The translations under genes were made by a program, and so were the position numbers. Of a stretch of DNA of 64,000 bases, positions 1 through 8,883 are shown in pieces (position 1 is the stretch's first letter; each line of letters opens with the position of its first letter). Under the pieces are notes generated by a model that ran no database searches, was not told the origin of the DNA, and saw only the letters and a program-made list of their open reading frames with translations. Origin of the DNA: Haloarchaeobius salinus (GTDB lineage: Archaea > Halobacteriota > Halobacteria > Halobacteriales > Natrialbaceae); the NCBI RefSeq assembly GCF_024464185.1, contig NZ_JANHAU010000001.1, forward strand, positions 1 to 64,000, in the 5' to 3' direction.

Positions 1-50
1 TCCTTCGTCGGCTCTTGAGCCGAGCTATCCATCAGGTGGCAGAGTAGCCA
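1..50 (-). rRNA. 23S rRNA, 5' edge only
   Basis: Read on the minus strand, the first fifty bases match the start of haloarchaeal 23S rRNA (TGGCTACTCTGCC, then GGATAGCTCGGCT). The rest of the gene lies beyond the left edge. It follows 16S and tRNA-Ala in the standard haloarchaeal order. The exact mature 5' end (about 50) is inferred from the family. Confidence 0.85.
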
Positions 51-262
51 CGTTATATGGGACGTTCACTGTGACCCGGAATGGTCCAGTGGACGCCTGG
101 ATTGCGCGTACACACGGTGTCATAACGTGACCCAGGAGTGTAAGCTGGGTTACGTTCGACCCTTCCCACCCGCGCTTGCACGGGGTGGTGCATCGGTTCG
201 TTGTCCGGATTGTCGTATCGGTCTCCCACACTTAAGGGGAGCGATTCGCAACCCGGACGACA

Positions 263-334
263 TGGACCCACTGGGATTCGAACCCAGGGCATCCTCCTTG
301 CAAAGGAGGCACTCTACCACTGAGCTATGGGCCC
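263..334 (-). tRNA. tRNA-Ala (anticodon TGC)
   Basis: A complete 72-nt cloverleaf can be read on the minus strand: acceptor GGGCCCA pairing with TGGGTCC, a D arm beginning TAGCTCA, an anticodon arm CTCCTTTGCAAGGAG with anticodon TGC, and a T arm with GGTTCGAATCC. The 3' CCA is not encoded. The position between 16S and 23S is the usual one for the spacer tRNA of haloarchaeal rRNA operons, so it is co-transcribed with the rRNAs. Confidence 0.97.
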
Positions 335-354
335 ACCCCCTCTCGGGGGTCTGC

Positions 355-387
355 GTTAGCCTTGGTAGTTCAAAGGTGCTCGATCGG
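355..387 (-). other. pre-16S processing stem, 3' arm with bulge-helix-bulge
   Basis: This arm pairs with 2025-2057 on the far side of 16S. Bases 355-371 are fully complementary to 2041-2057 (17 bp). A 3-nt bulge AAA (372-374) follows, then a 4-bp helix GGTG/CACC (375-378 with 2037-2040), a 3-nt bulge CGT on the other strand (2034-2036), and 9 bp (379-387 with 2025-2033). This is the textbook archaeal bulge-helix-bulge cut by the splicing endonuclease to release pre-16S. Confidence 0.92.
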
Positions 388-452
388 GCAGGACGACGGC
401 TCGGGACTCGGACGCCAAAGGTGGGCCAGACGTATCGTCTGGTCCCGATCTG

Positions 453-1924
<1,472 letters not shown>

Positions 1925-2024
1925 GCTCCCGAGCGTAAGCTCGGGGGGCTTGGCGGGTACACCGTGTGAACGGTGTATCCATATCACATTGCGTGGTCCG
2001 AGTCCGGTGAGCCAATCGGCATGG

Positions 2025-2057
2025 CCGATCGAGCGTCACCGAACTACCAAGGCTAAC
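2025..2057 (-). other. pre-16S processing stem, 5' arm with bulge-helix-bulge
   Basis: This is the partner of 355-387. It contains CCGATCGAG, the bulge CGT, the helix strand CACC, and a 17-nt arm beginning GAACTACCAAGG. The geometry 17 bp - 3-nt bulge - 4 bp - 3-nt bulge - 9 bp fits the EndA substrate. Cleavage in both bulges and ligation would give the circular pre-16S intermediate known in archaea. Confidence 0.92.
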
Positions 2058-2132
2058 ATCAGATTCCATCGTGTACGGCGGACCGCAGGGGTGGAATCCT
2101 CATTTCCTTACGGACCTGAACGTTGTCGAGAA

Positions 2133-2150
2133 GCCCTATTAAACCCATCG
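2133..2150 (-). promoter_or_regulatory. rRNA operon promoter, nearest to 16S
   Basis: The minus strand reads CGATGGGTTTAATAGGGC. It resembles the haloarchaeal rRNA promoter type (CGACGG, then a TTTTATG-like box). Start of transcription would be near 2115, about 190 nt before 16S. Confidence 0.65.
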
Positions 2151-2255
2151 GAGTCGTTCTCCGAGGACGGCCCCTCGAACGTTGGTCCGTGACTGGGACA
2201 CGAGTTGAACGTGTCCCAAATCGCGTCGTCTTTCGCGTTCGTATCCGAATGCCCT

Positions 2256-2275
2256 GTAACGTATAAGGGCGTCGG
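2256..2275 (-). promoter_or_regulatory. rRNA operon promoter, second from 16S
   Basis: The minus strand reads CCGACGCCCTTATACGTTAC, with the CGACG upstream element and a TTATAC box of haloarchaeal rRNA promoters. It is one of four similar boxes in tandem. Confidence 0.75.
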
Positions 2276-2334
2276 TTCGTGCCAACGCCGACGACGATGT
2301 CGGCGGGCGGTTGCATTAGTATCGGAGACCTCGT

Positions 2335-2354
2335 GTAGTACATAAGGCCTTCGA
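2335..2354 (-). promoter_or_regulatory. rRNA operon promoter, third from 16S
   Basis: The minus strand reads TCGAAGGCCTTATGTACTAC, close to the known haloarchaeal rRNA promoter form TTCGACGG(N)TTTATGTAC. It lies 79 bp upstream of the previous box. Confidence 0.8.
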
Positions 2355-2469
2355 ACCGAGGCGAACCGTCGCCCGGAGAGCACCGGAGACGTTCCTGCCT
2401 CCGAGCCGGATCGCGGCCGGAGGGAGTGGCGCGTCGCGCCACGTCGTTTGCATTCTATCGAAGCGGGAT

Positions 2470-2489
2470 GACACACTTAAGGCCGTCGA
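2470..2489 (-). promoter_or_regulatory. rRNA operon promoter, farthest from 16S
   Basis: The minus strand reads TCGACGGCCTTAAGTGTGTC, with the CGACGG element followed by a TTAAGT box. It lies 135 bp upstream of the third box. The stretch from 2490 to 2714 beyond it shows no gene I can support. Confidence 0.78.
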
Positions 2490-2714
2490 ACCGCCGGCAG
2501 AGTGTGAACCACATGACGTGAGACTGCTTGTCGTACTCGTTGCGCGTCGCAGAACGATGTCGCGCGGGCGGAGGCCGACCGGTCATCCCTCGCGTGTGCG
2601 TCCGGTCTGGTCGGGATAGAACCGCGCACCTTCCACTCGACGCTCCGCTCACAAACGCCTTTCGAGCCTGCGGACTACTCGCTCACGATACGGACCAAAT
2701 AGGATGTATTTGTT

Positions 2715-2738
2715 TCACACGTGCGGACGCACGTGTGA
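2715..2738. repeat. perfect 11-bp inverted repeat (TCACACGTGCG, 2-nt spacer)
   Basis: TCACACGTGCG at 2715-2725 and CGCACGTGTGA at 2728-2738 are exact complements separated by GA. It lies 20 bp beyond the stop codon of the MC1 gene and upstream of the rRNA promoters. It could be a terminator hairpin for the MC1 transcript or a protein-binding palindrome. The sequence alone does not decide between these. Confidence 0.8.
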
Positions 2739-2757
2739 GTGAGGAAAGCGCGTCTGC

Positions 2758-3063
2758 TCAGTCCTCGAGGTGCTCGATACCCTTCTTCGAGACGTTCGCC
2801 TCCGTGATCTCCTCGGGCATCCAGTCGGGTTTGTCGTCGGGCGCGGTCTCGTTCCAGGCCCAGCCGTCGTAGATGTGTACCTTGTCGGTCCCTTTCTCGC
2901 GGAGCCGGATCTCGGTGCGATCCGCGTCGCCCTCGCTCGATGCGGGGTCGAGTCGGCGGGCGGCCTTCAGTGCGGCCTGCCGTGGGGTGTTGCCTGAGAA
3001 GACGCTCTCCTCACCACTGTCCTCGCGCAGCGCGAAGTTTCGCTTACCATCTTCACGTACCAT
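2758..3063 (-). CDS. MC1-family chromosomal architectural protein
   Basis: The 101-residue product matches the archaeal MC1 family across its length: an early KRNFALRED strand, PRQAALKAARRL helix, IRLREKGTDKVHIYDGW strand pair and WMPEEI near the end. MC1 is a small monomeric protein that bends and compacts DNA in haloarchaea and Methanosarcina. The ATG at 3063 is chosen because GGAGG (3071-3075) lies 7 nt upstream. A further ATG at 3102 falls inside the TATA box and is unlikely to be used. The gene is monocistronic and ends just before the inverted repeat at 2715. The haloarchaeal version is more acidic than methanogen MC1, as expected for a high-salt cytoplasm. Confidence 0.93.
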   Translation of the reverse strand: MVREDGKRNFALREDSGEESVFSGNTPRQAALKAARRLDPASSEGDADRTEIRLREKGTDKVHIYDGWAWNETAPDDKPDWMPEEITEANVSKKGIEHLED

Positions 3064-3070
3064 GATTGTC

Positions 3071-3112
3071 CCTCCATGCTCATTGAGCGCATGCCCCACC
3101 ATAAATATATCC
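3071..3112 (-). promoter_or_regulatory. promoter and ribosome-binding site of the MC1 gene
   Basis: The minus strand carries GGATATATTTATGG (3099-3112), a strong TATA box, and then GGAGG at 3071-3075, 7 nt before the ATG at 3063. This is one of the few clear Shine-Dalgarno sites in the window and it decides the start codon. Confidence 0.75.
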
Positions 3113-3139
3113 CAAAAAACGGGGGACGGCGACGATGTG

Positions 3140-3165
3140 TTTATATATAGCCCCCCGTTCGGGGG
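3140..3165. promoter_or_regulatory. TATA-like run followed by a GC hairpin
   Basis: TTTATATATA (3140-3149) is followed at once by CCCCCG-TT-CGGGGG (3152-3165), a tight 6-bp hairpin. It sits between the divergent MC1 and AbrB-like genes. It may be a distal promoter for the rightward genes, or a terminator-like hairpin read on either strand. Its role is not clear. Confidence 0.4.
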
Positions 3166-3255
3166 TCCATTCTGTCGCCCGAAGGCCCGATTTCCGCCGG
3201 TTTCACCCCGCCCAAACTCTCGCCCGCGGCGCTCTCGCCCGTCGAGACGTAGAAA

Positions 3256-3270
3256 ACACTTAAGTATATC
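3256..3270 (+). promoter_or_regulatory. promoter of the AbrB-like gene
   Basis: ACTTAAGTATATC is a TATA-type box centred about 38 bp before the ATG at 3302. The expected transcript start is near 3290, giving a short leader. Confidence 0.6.
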
Positions 3271-3301
3271 CTATGGCGAACACACGAGATAGACTACCGC
3301 G

Positions 3302-3499
3302 ATGGTACGGAAAAAGAAGTTGAGTCCGAGTGGTGCCAAAGACGAGAACGGCGAATACCACAACGTCCACATCAACCTCCACGAAGACGAGCTCGCAGTC
3401 GCGGGCATGGACATCGGCGACGAGGTGTTCGTTCGCGTGCGCGAGGACAAGATAATCATCCAGAAGGCGGACCAAGACGAAGTCGAACACGAGTTCTAA
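3302..3499 (+). CDS. small SpoVT/AbrB-like fold protein
   Basis: This is a 65-residue acidic protein with a basic N-terminus (MVRKKKLSPSG). Its core, DELAVAGMDIGDEVFVRVREDKIIIQKA, has the swapped-hairpin pattern of AbrB/MazE-like DNA-binding domains (hydrophobic, GD, then two beta strands). It precedes pyrD by 63 bp on the same strand and may share its transcript. Small AbrB-like proteins of this type are widespread in Halobacteria, and their targets are generally unknown. A DNA-binding regulatory role is inferred from the fold only. Confidence 0.8.
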   Translation: MVRKKKLSPSGAKDENGEYHNVHINLHEDELAVAGMDIGDEVFVRVREDKIIIQKADQDEVEHEF

Positions 3500-3562
3500 C
3501 GCCGTACCATCCCCCACGGCTGTTTCGAGAGATTTACCCGCAGCCGCGCCGCTTCCCGACAT

Positions 3563-4618
3563 ATGGACGCGTACGACGTCGCGAGACCGTTGCTGTTTCG
3601 TCTGGACGCCGAGACCGCCCACCGGACCGTCCACCGGGGGCTGTCCGCCGTTCAGGGGACGCCGCTAGAGCGTCTCCTCGCACGTCGCTACACCGTCGCA
3701 GACGACAGGCTCGCGGTCGACGCCTTCGGCCAGTCGTTCCCGAACCCGGTCGGCGTCGCCGCGGGCTTCGACAAGAACGCGGAGGTCCCGCGCGCGGTGG
3801 CCGCGCTGGGCTTCGGCCACGTCGAGGTCGGCGGCGTCACCGCCGAGGCCCAGCCCGGGAACCCGCGCCCGCGCCTGTTCCGCCTGCCGAGCGACCGCGC
3901 GATCATCAACCGCATGGGGCTGAACAACCAGGGTGCGGACCGCGTCGGCCGCCGCCTCCGCGAGTCCGATCTCCCGGACGTCCCCGTCGGCGTCAACCTC
4001 GCGAAGTCCGAGCACACGCCCACGGAGGAGGCACCCGCGGACTACCGCTACACCTACGAGCGCGTCGGTGACGCCGCGGACTTCTGTGTCGTCAACGTCT
4101 CCTGCCCGAACTCGGAGGGCTTCCGCGACCTCCAGAACCGCGACGAGATGGCCGCCATTCTCGGCGAACTCGTCGACGCCGGCGCGGACCCCCTCCTCGT
4201 GAAGCTCTCGCCGGACCTGCCCGAGCCCGCCGTCGAGACCGCGCTCGACCTCGTCGAGGAGTTCGGCCTCGACGGCGTCGTCGCCGCGAACACCACGACA
4301 GAGCGCCCTGACTCGCTCACACACCCGAACGCGAGCGAGACGGGCGGGCTCTCCGGTGCTCCCATCGAGGCGGACGCCACCGAGATGGTCCGCTTCGTCG
4401 CCGAGCGCGTGGACGTCCCCGTCGTCGGCGTCGGCGGCGTCGCCTCGGCCGAGGACGCCTACCGGAAGATCCGCGCCGGTGCCTCCCTCGTCCAACTCTA
4501 CACCGCACTGGTCTACGAGGGGCCGGGCCTCGCCCGCGACATCAACGAGGGCCTGCTCGCCCTGCTCGAACGCGACGGCTTCGACTCCGTCGAGGACGCC
4601 GTCGGTGCTGACCTCTAA
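3563..4618 (+). CDS. pyrD: dihydroorotate dehydrogenase (class 2, quinone-type)
   Basis: The 351-residue FMN enzyme oxidises dihydroorotate to orotate in pyrimidine synthesis. Class 2 features are clear: an N-terminal helical segment (about residues 1-45) for membrane and quinone contact, then GFDKNAE (68-74), INRMGLNNQG (115-124) and LQLY near the end. The active-site loop reads NVSCPN (178-183). Class 2 enzymes normally have Ser at the position of Cys181, and Cys is the base typical of class 1. The ATG lies 63 bp after the AbrB-like gene. Repeat copy A follows the stop codon. The family assignment is secure. Electron-acceptor preference is inferred from the architecture. Confidence 0.95.
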   Translation: MDAYDVARPLLFRLDAETAHRTVHRGLSAVQGTPLERLLARRYTVADDRLAVDAFGQSFPNPVGVAAGFDKNAEVPRAVAALGFGHVEVGGVTAEAQPGNPRPRLFRLPSDRAIINRMGLNNQGADRVGRRLRESDLPDVPVGVNLAKSEHTPTEEAPADYRYTYERVGDAADFCVVNVSCPNSEGFRDLQNRDEMAAILGELVDAGADPLLVKLSPDLPEPAVETALDLVEEFGLDGVVAANTTTERPDSLTHPNASETGGLSGAPIEADATEMVRFVAERVDVPVVGVGGVASAEDAYRKIRAGASLVQLYTALVYEGPGLARDINEGLLALLERDGFDSVEDAVGADL

Positions 4619-4649
4619 ACTAGCTTGCGTCGATTTCTGAGTTATCCAC

Positions 4650-4883
4650 GTGGCGCGCGACTGGCGAGACTGCGCGAGCGGTGCGCGGTTCGGAGTGAGC
4701 GCGAGCGAGCGAGAACCGCGACTGCGAACGGGGAGCCTGCGACCGAGCGAATCGGCTGGGGAGGCACGAGGTGCGGTTCGTCGCTGTCGGGTGTCCCCGT
4801 GAGCGAGCGAGCGGAAGCCAGCGAGACGACGGAGGAGTCTCGCGCGGTCCCGGGAGTCGAGCGAGCAGGGGCGTTCTGGCTGT
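4650..4883 (+). repeat. structured intergenic repeat, copy A (degenerate)
   Basis: This copy shares landmarks with copies B-E in the same order: GTGGCGCGCGACTGGCGA at the start, GGCTGGGGAGGCACGAGGTG in the middle and GGGGCGTTCTGGCTG at the end. It lacks the GACTGAAAGGGGC block, the AT-rich palindrome and a perfect variable stem, so it looks decayed. It fills the gap between the convergent pyrD and pheT genes. No gene is evident in 4619-4959. Confidence 0.7.
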
Positions 4884-4959
4884 CGTCGTCACCAGCCGTT
4901 CCCACAACCGAAACCAGACCATCGAACCAAACGACAGAAAACCCGACAAGAGATACGAG

Positions 4960-6723
4960 TTAGTTCAGCGCGTCGAGTTCGAACTCGAACGCGACGACGG
5001 GCAGTTCGAGGTCGTGTTCGACCAGCACTGCCGGATGGAGCTCCCCGACGACACCGACTTCCTCACCATCTATCACGACCGACGCCGTCCGGCCGTCGAT
5101 GAACGAGGGATGGTCAGTCGGCGGTGTTGCCAGCGTCACATCGAAGTCACGCGCGAGCGACTGCAGCACGGCCTTGGCGTCCTCGTAGGAGGCGTCGTGG
5201 CGGGCGAGCGCGCCGGCGACGGTGTGGCGCTCGGCGACGTAGGTGTCCTCGCCCGCGTCGTACTCGGCGGCGAAGCCGACCTCGGCGATGTCCTGCGGAT
5301 ACGAGCGGTGGGTGTTGTTCTCCAGCACCATCGCGAGCGACGGGAGCGCCCACGAGCGGACCATCGTGTAGTCCTCGCTGTAGGGTTCGGTGATGGTGAC
5401 GGGCTCGCCCGCGCCGACGCAGTCGTGCTCGTCGGGGTGGACGCGCATCCGCTCGTAGTTCTCTTCCTCGTTGGTCATGTGGAAGTTGAGCAGGTCGGTG
5501 AAGCCGAGGCCGACGAGCTGGTCGCGCACGGCGTCCTCCAGGTTGGAGCGGTCGTGGCGGCCGCCGACGGTGCCGACCTCGGGGTACTGGGGCTCCAGCT
5601 CGTTGAAGCCGTACGCGCGGCCCACGTCGTCGACGAGGTCGAGCGGGTGGAGCACGTCGACGCGGTACGGCGGGACGTCGACCGCGTAGGCGAGGGTCCC
5701 GTTGTCGGTTTCGTCCGTCGTCGCGTCGAGCCCCGAACGTTCGAGCAGGTCGACGACCTCGTCGGGGTCGAGGTTGACGCCGAGCAGTCCCTCGATGCGG
5801 TCGTGCGTGACGTGCTTCTCGCTGGTCGAGAGGTCCGGACGCACGAGGTCGACGCCGGGGTCGACGCGCTCGATGCTGTCGTCGCTGTAGACGGGGTCGT
5901 CGGGGTAGTCGACGGTGACCTCCTCGACGGTCGCGCCGCGGGCGTCGAGCGCGTAGCAGACGATGTTCAGCATCTTGTCGATGGTCCACTGGTCGGTGCC
6001 GGTCATCTCGACGAACAGGTCCCGCGAGTCGGTGCTGACCTCGGTCCGGCGGCCGTTGATGACCGGCGGGAACGAGAACAGCCCGATGTCGTCGTAGATG
6101 GCGGGGTAGCGTCCGTAGTCGGCGACGATGTCGGCGTACTCCCGCCCGGTCTGGTGCTCGGTCAGCACCTCGCCCGGGGTGAGCTCGCGGTCGCTGTCGA
6201 GCGGAACGAACGTGTCCCCGTCGGGCTCGACGCCGACGTACTGGATGCTGTTGCCGCCCTCGTCGCTGGCGAGCTTCCCCTTCAGCATCGTCAGGTCGTG
6301 GATACCGATGGCTCCCTTGACGCGCTTGCGCCCCATCGTCGCGTGGAGCTTCTCCTGCAGCTGGATGAGCGAGTCGAGCGCGGCGTCGTCGAGGCTCACG
6401 TTCCGGACGACCGCGCCGGTGACGAACGGCCGCTCGTCGGGCACCGACGAATCCACCTCGATGGTCCAGTCGGCGTCGTTCGTGTTCGGGACGTAGACGC
6501 CGCGGTCGTCGCCGTACTGGTAGCGCAGGCTGCGCGCGACGCCCTCGACGGAGAGCCGGTCGAGCCGGTCCGGTGCGAACTCGAGTTGGAACTCGCCGTC
6601 CTCGGTCTCGCCCTCGAACTCGAGCCCGAGGCCGAACAGGTCCCGCTTCAGCTCGTCGTCGTCCTTCTCGTCGTGGCCGGTGAGCCGGCGCAGCGCGTCG
6701 GGGTCGACGTCGACGACGGGCAT
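4960..6723 (-). CDS. pheT: phenylalanyl-tRNA synthetase, beta subunit
   Basis: The 587-residue product begins MPVVDVDPDALRRLTG, the usual start of archaeal PheT. It carries the B3/B4 tRNA-editing region (about 90-250, with VVRNVSLDDAALDSLIQLQEKLH), the B5 domain (about 280-350) and a C-terminal class II-like core that is catalytically inactive. With PheS it forms the (alpha-beta)2 enzyme charging tRNA-Phe. The ATG overlaps the pheS stop codon by one base (TGATG), so the two are translated from one message with coupling. The downstream region holds repeat copy A. Confidence 0.97.
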   Translation of the reverse strand: MPVVDVDPDALRRLTGHDEKDDDELKRDLFGLGLEFEGETEDGEFQLEFAPDRLDRLSVEGVARSLRYQYGDDRGVYVPNTNDADWTIEVDSSVPDERPFVTGAVVRNVSLDDAALDSLIQLQEKLHATMGRKRVKGAIGIHDLTMLKGKLASDEGGNSIQYVGVEPDGDTFVPLDSDRELTPGEVLTEHQTGREYADIVADYGRYPAIYDDIGLFSFPPVINGRRTEVSTDSRDLFVEMTGTDQWTIDKMLNIVCYALDARGATVEEVTVDYPDDPVYSDDSIERVDPGVDLVRPDLSTSEKHVTHDRIEGLLGVNLDPDEVVDLLERSGLDATTDETDNGTLAYAVDVPPYRVDVLHPLDLVDDVGRAYGFNELEPQYPEVGTVGGRHDRSNLEDAVRDQLVGLGFTDLLNFHMTNEEENYERMRVHPDEHDCVGAGEPVTITEPYSEDYTMVRSWALPSLAMVLENNTHRSYPQDIAEVGFAAEYDAGEDTYVAERHTVAGALARHDASYEDAKAVLQSLARDFDVTLATPPTDHPSFIDGRTASVVIDGEEVGVVGELHPAVLVEHDLELPVVAFEFELDALN

Positions 6724-8237
6724 CAGTGCACCACCTCCTCGGAACGCAGGAAGTCGAGGTCGACGAGCGTCCCGTGCACGTCGCGGATGTCCTCGAAGCC
6801 GTGGGTGAGCATCAGCAGGCGCTCCAGCGCGAGCCCCCAGGCCATCACGTCGCAGTCGACGCCGAGCGGGCGGAGCACCTCCTCGCGGAAGATGCCCGAG
6901 TTCCCGATCTCGACGATCTCGCCCGTCTCGGGGTGCTCGCCGAACAGCTCGAAGCTCGGCTCCGTGTACGGGTTGTAGTGGGGCTTGAACTCCAGGTCGG
7001 TGATGCCGAACTGCTCGTAGAACTCCGTGAACGTGCCCATCAGGTCCCGAACGGAGAGATCCTCGGCCATCACCCAGCCCTCGATCTGGAAGAACTCCAG
7101 CAGGTGGGTCGCGTCGAGCGTGTCGTTCCGGTACACCTTCTCCACCGAGAAGTACCGCTGCGGCGGCTCCAGCTCGCCCTGGGCGTGGCCCGACAGGTAG
7201 CGCATCGACAGCGAGGTGGTGTGTCCCCGCAGGTCCACGCCGCGGGCGACGTCCTCGGTCCACGGCGAGTGGTAGCCGTCGCCGTCCTCGCCGACGCCGT
7301 TCCGGTGGGCGTCCTCGACCCGCGCGACGAGGTCCTCGGGGAGGTCCTGCATCGGCGGCACGTCCAGGGCGAACTGGTCCCAGTGCGTCCGGGCCGGGTG
7401 GTCCTGGGGCATGAACAGGCAGTCGTTGATCCAGAACTCCGCGTCGGCGTGCGGGCCCTCCATCTCCGAAAAGCCCATCCCGACGAGGGTGTCCTTCACG
7501 CGGTCCGCGGTCTGGCGCAGGATGTGCTTCTTGCCGCCGTAGCGCGTCTCCGCGTCGGCCTCGACGTTGTACTCGGCGAACTCGACGTCCTGCCACTCGC
7601 CGCTGGTGAGCAGTTCGGGCGTGAGCTGGCCGACCGTCTCGGCCGCCTCGACGCCCTCCATCAGCGCCGTCACGCCCTCGTCGGTCAGCGTGACCAGGCG
7701 TTCCGTCGACTCCGAGACGGTGACGAGGTCGCGGCTCACCAGCTGCTCGCGCACCGATGCCTCGATATCGTCGGCGTCCACGCGCCCGTCGGCGAGCGCG
7801 GCCAGCACCGTCGCCTCCGCGTCCGCGTCGGGGTCGGCGTCCGGGTCGGCGGTCAGCTCGCCCGACTCGATGGCTCCGTACCCCTTCCGGGCGTAGTTCG
7901 CCAGCGCGATGTCGACCGCGCCGCCCTCGAGCCCCGAGGCCCCGATGACCTGCCCCATCGAGACCGACCCGTCGCCGGCCCCGGCCTCGACCGCGGCCCG
8001 GTACAGCCGGACCTCCGGCAGGCCCGACTCGACGTACGCCTCGCCCTCGTCGGTGAGTGCGACTCGCTCCTCGGTTCGCTCCTCGACCGTGAGGAGGCCT
8101 CTATCCTCCAGCTCGAACACCGCGCCGACGACCGTCTCGGGTTTCGCCCCGAGCTCGTCGGCCAGCGCGGACACCGACCTCGCGTCGGTGGCGCTCGCGG
8201 CTTCGAGCACCGAAACCTGTGTCCCTGGTAGTTGCAT
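6723..8237 (-). CDS. pheS: phenylalanyl-tRNA synthetase, alpha subunit
   Basis: The 504-residue catalytic subunit has an N-terminal winged-helix region (about 1-200, with residues such as LADELGAKPETVVGAVFELE) typical of archaeal and eukaryotic PheS. A class II aminoacyl-tRNA synthetase core follows. Motif 2 is visible as YFSVEKVYRND with HLLEFFQIEG after it, and motif 3 as GLALERLLML near the C-terminus. It is first in the pheS-pheT operon. A TATA-like GAATAGCTAACT lies about 30 bp upstream (8264-8275), which supports the ATG at 8237. Confidence 0.97.
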   Translation of the reverse strand: MQLPGTQVSVLEAASATDARSVSALADELGAKPETVVGAVFELEDRGLLTVEERTEERVALTDEGEAYVESGLPEVRLYRAAVEAGAGDGSVSMGQVIGASGLEGGAVDIALANYARKGYGAIESGELTADPDADPDADAEATVLAALADGRVDADDIEASVREQLVSRDLVTVSESTERLVTLTDEGVTALMEGVEAAETVGQLTPELLTSGEWQDVEFAEYNVEADAETRYGGKKHILRQTADRVKDTLVGMGFSEMEGPHADAEFWINDCLFMPQDHPARTHWDQFALDVPPMQDLPEDLVARVEDAHRNGVGEDGDGYHSPWTEDVARGVDLRGHTTSLSMRYLSGHAQGELEPPQRYFSVEKVYRNDTLDATHLLEFFQIEGWVMAEDLSVRDLMGTFTEFYEQFGITDLEFKPHYNPYTEPSFELFGEHPETGEIVEIGNSGIFREEVLRPLGVDCDVMAWGLALERLLMLTHGFEDIRDVHGTLVDLDFLRSEEVVH

Positions 8238-8527
8238 TGGTGGTGGATGCTCGCGTCTTGCAGTTAGCTATTCCGGACGAGCGCGCGATTTCGTCGGCCG
8301 TCGGCGAGTTGTTAGCCGATTGCCGAGTCCGCCGCGCTCACGCCGACGCAAAAAAGCCGAACCCCAGGGTGTCGCGACGACCGCGCTTGCCTGCGATACC
8401 TCGATGGCGGGATTCGGCTGCCATGGGAGTTCGTTTCTGTTAGTCGGGCAAAAGCCTTCGGTCAGCGTGTGAGTCCGTGTATGTGGGCCGTTCGTCGGAC
8501 AGGGGTTGGACTCTCTGATTCCGGCAA

Positions 8528-8817
8528 CAGCCAGAAAGCCCCGTCAGGCTACGCTCCCAGGACTCGCTGCGCTCCTCATTCTTGCGGTGCTTGCGTCGTC
8601 CGGGTCCGCGTAGCCTGCCGCCCCTTTCAATCCCGCCCGCACCGCGACCGCCCTCCATCCTCCCCAGCCTCCTGCGGTGCTCGCTGGCGCTGTGCTCCTC
8701 GTCCCTCGCACGAGCGTCTGCTCGCGGTCTCGCTTCGCTCGACACGCTCGCCAGACCGCGCGCCACCCGGTTGGTCGGTCGTCGATGGCGACCGTGGGTT
8801 TACAATATTTGTAAACC
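8528..8817 (-). repeat. structured intergenic repeat, copy B
   Basis: Read on the minus strand, it starts at the palindrome GGTTTACAAATATTGTAAACC (8797-8817; 21 bases, of which the outer arms are GGTTTACAA and TTGTAAACC). It continues with GGTGGCGCGCGGTCTGGCGA, reaches GGGATTGAAAGGGGC, and ends in GGGGCTTTCTGGCTG (8528-8542). The variable stem arms are 8543-8554 and 8608-8619, with ten perfect pairs (CAGGCTACGC/GCGTAGCCTG) plus a G-U and a G-C pair. It lies between pheS and the Orc gene, and nothing else is seen in 8238-8883. Confidence 0.85.
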
Positions 8818-8883
8818 TTTTCAGGTCACAGACAGCGCTGGCTACCGAACGCACCGACAAACCAGAAACACGGAAAACCGGAC

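Noticed and set aside
3063-3102. Longer N-terminus for MC1 (start at 3102)
   Set aside because: This ATG lies within the TATA box, and the Shine-Dalgarno at 3071-3075 marks the internal ATG.
4771-6978. Long open frame on the plus strand opposite pheT and pheS
   Set aside because: It is a mirror of the real minus-strand genes caused by high GC. The minus frames match PheT and PheS throughout. The plus frame shows no family motif and its composition is unlike a halophilic protein.
8238-8883. Possible replication origin next to the Orc/Cdc6 gene
   Set aside because: I looked for the haloarchaeal origin recognition box (TTCCACTGGAAAC-like repeats) on both strands here and in 10015-10112, and found none. 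The gap holds repeat copy B instead.
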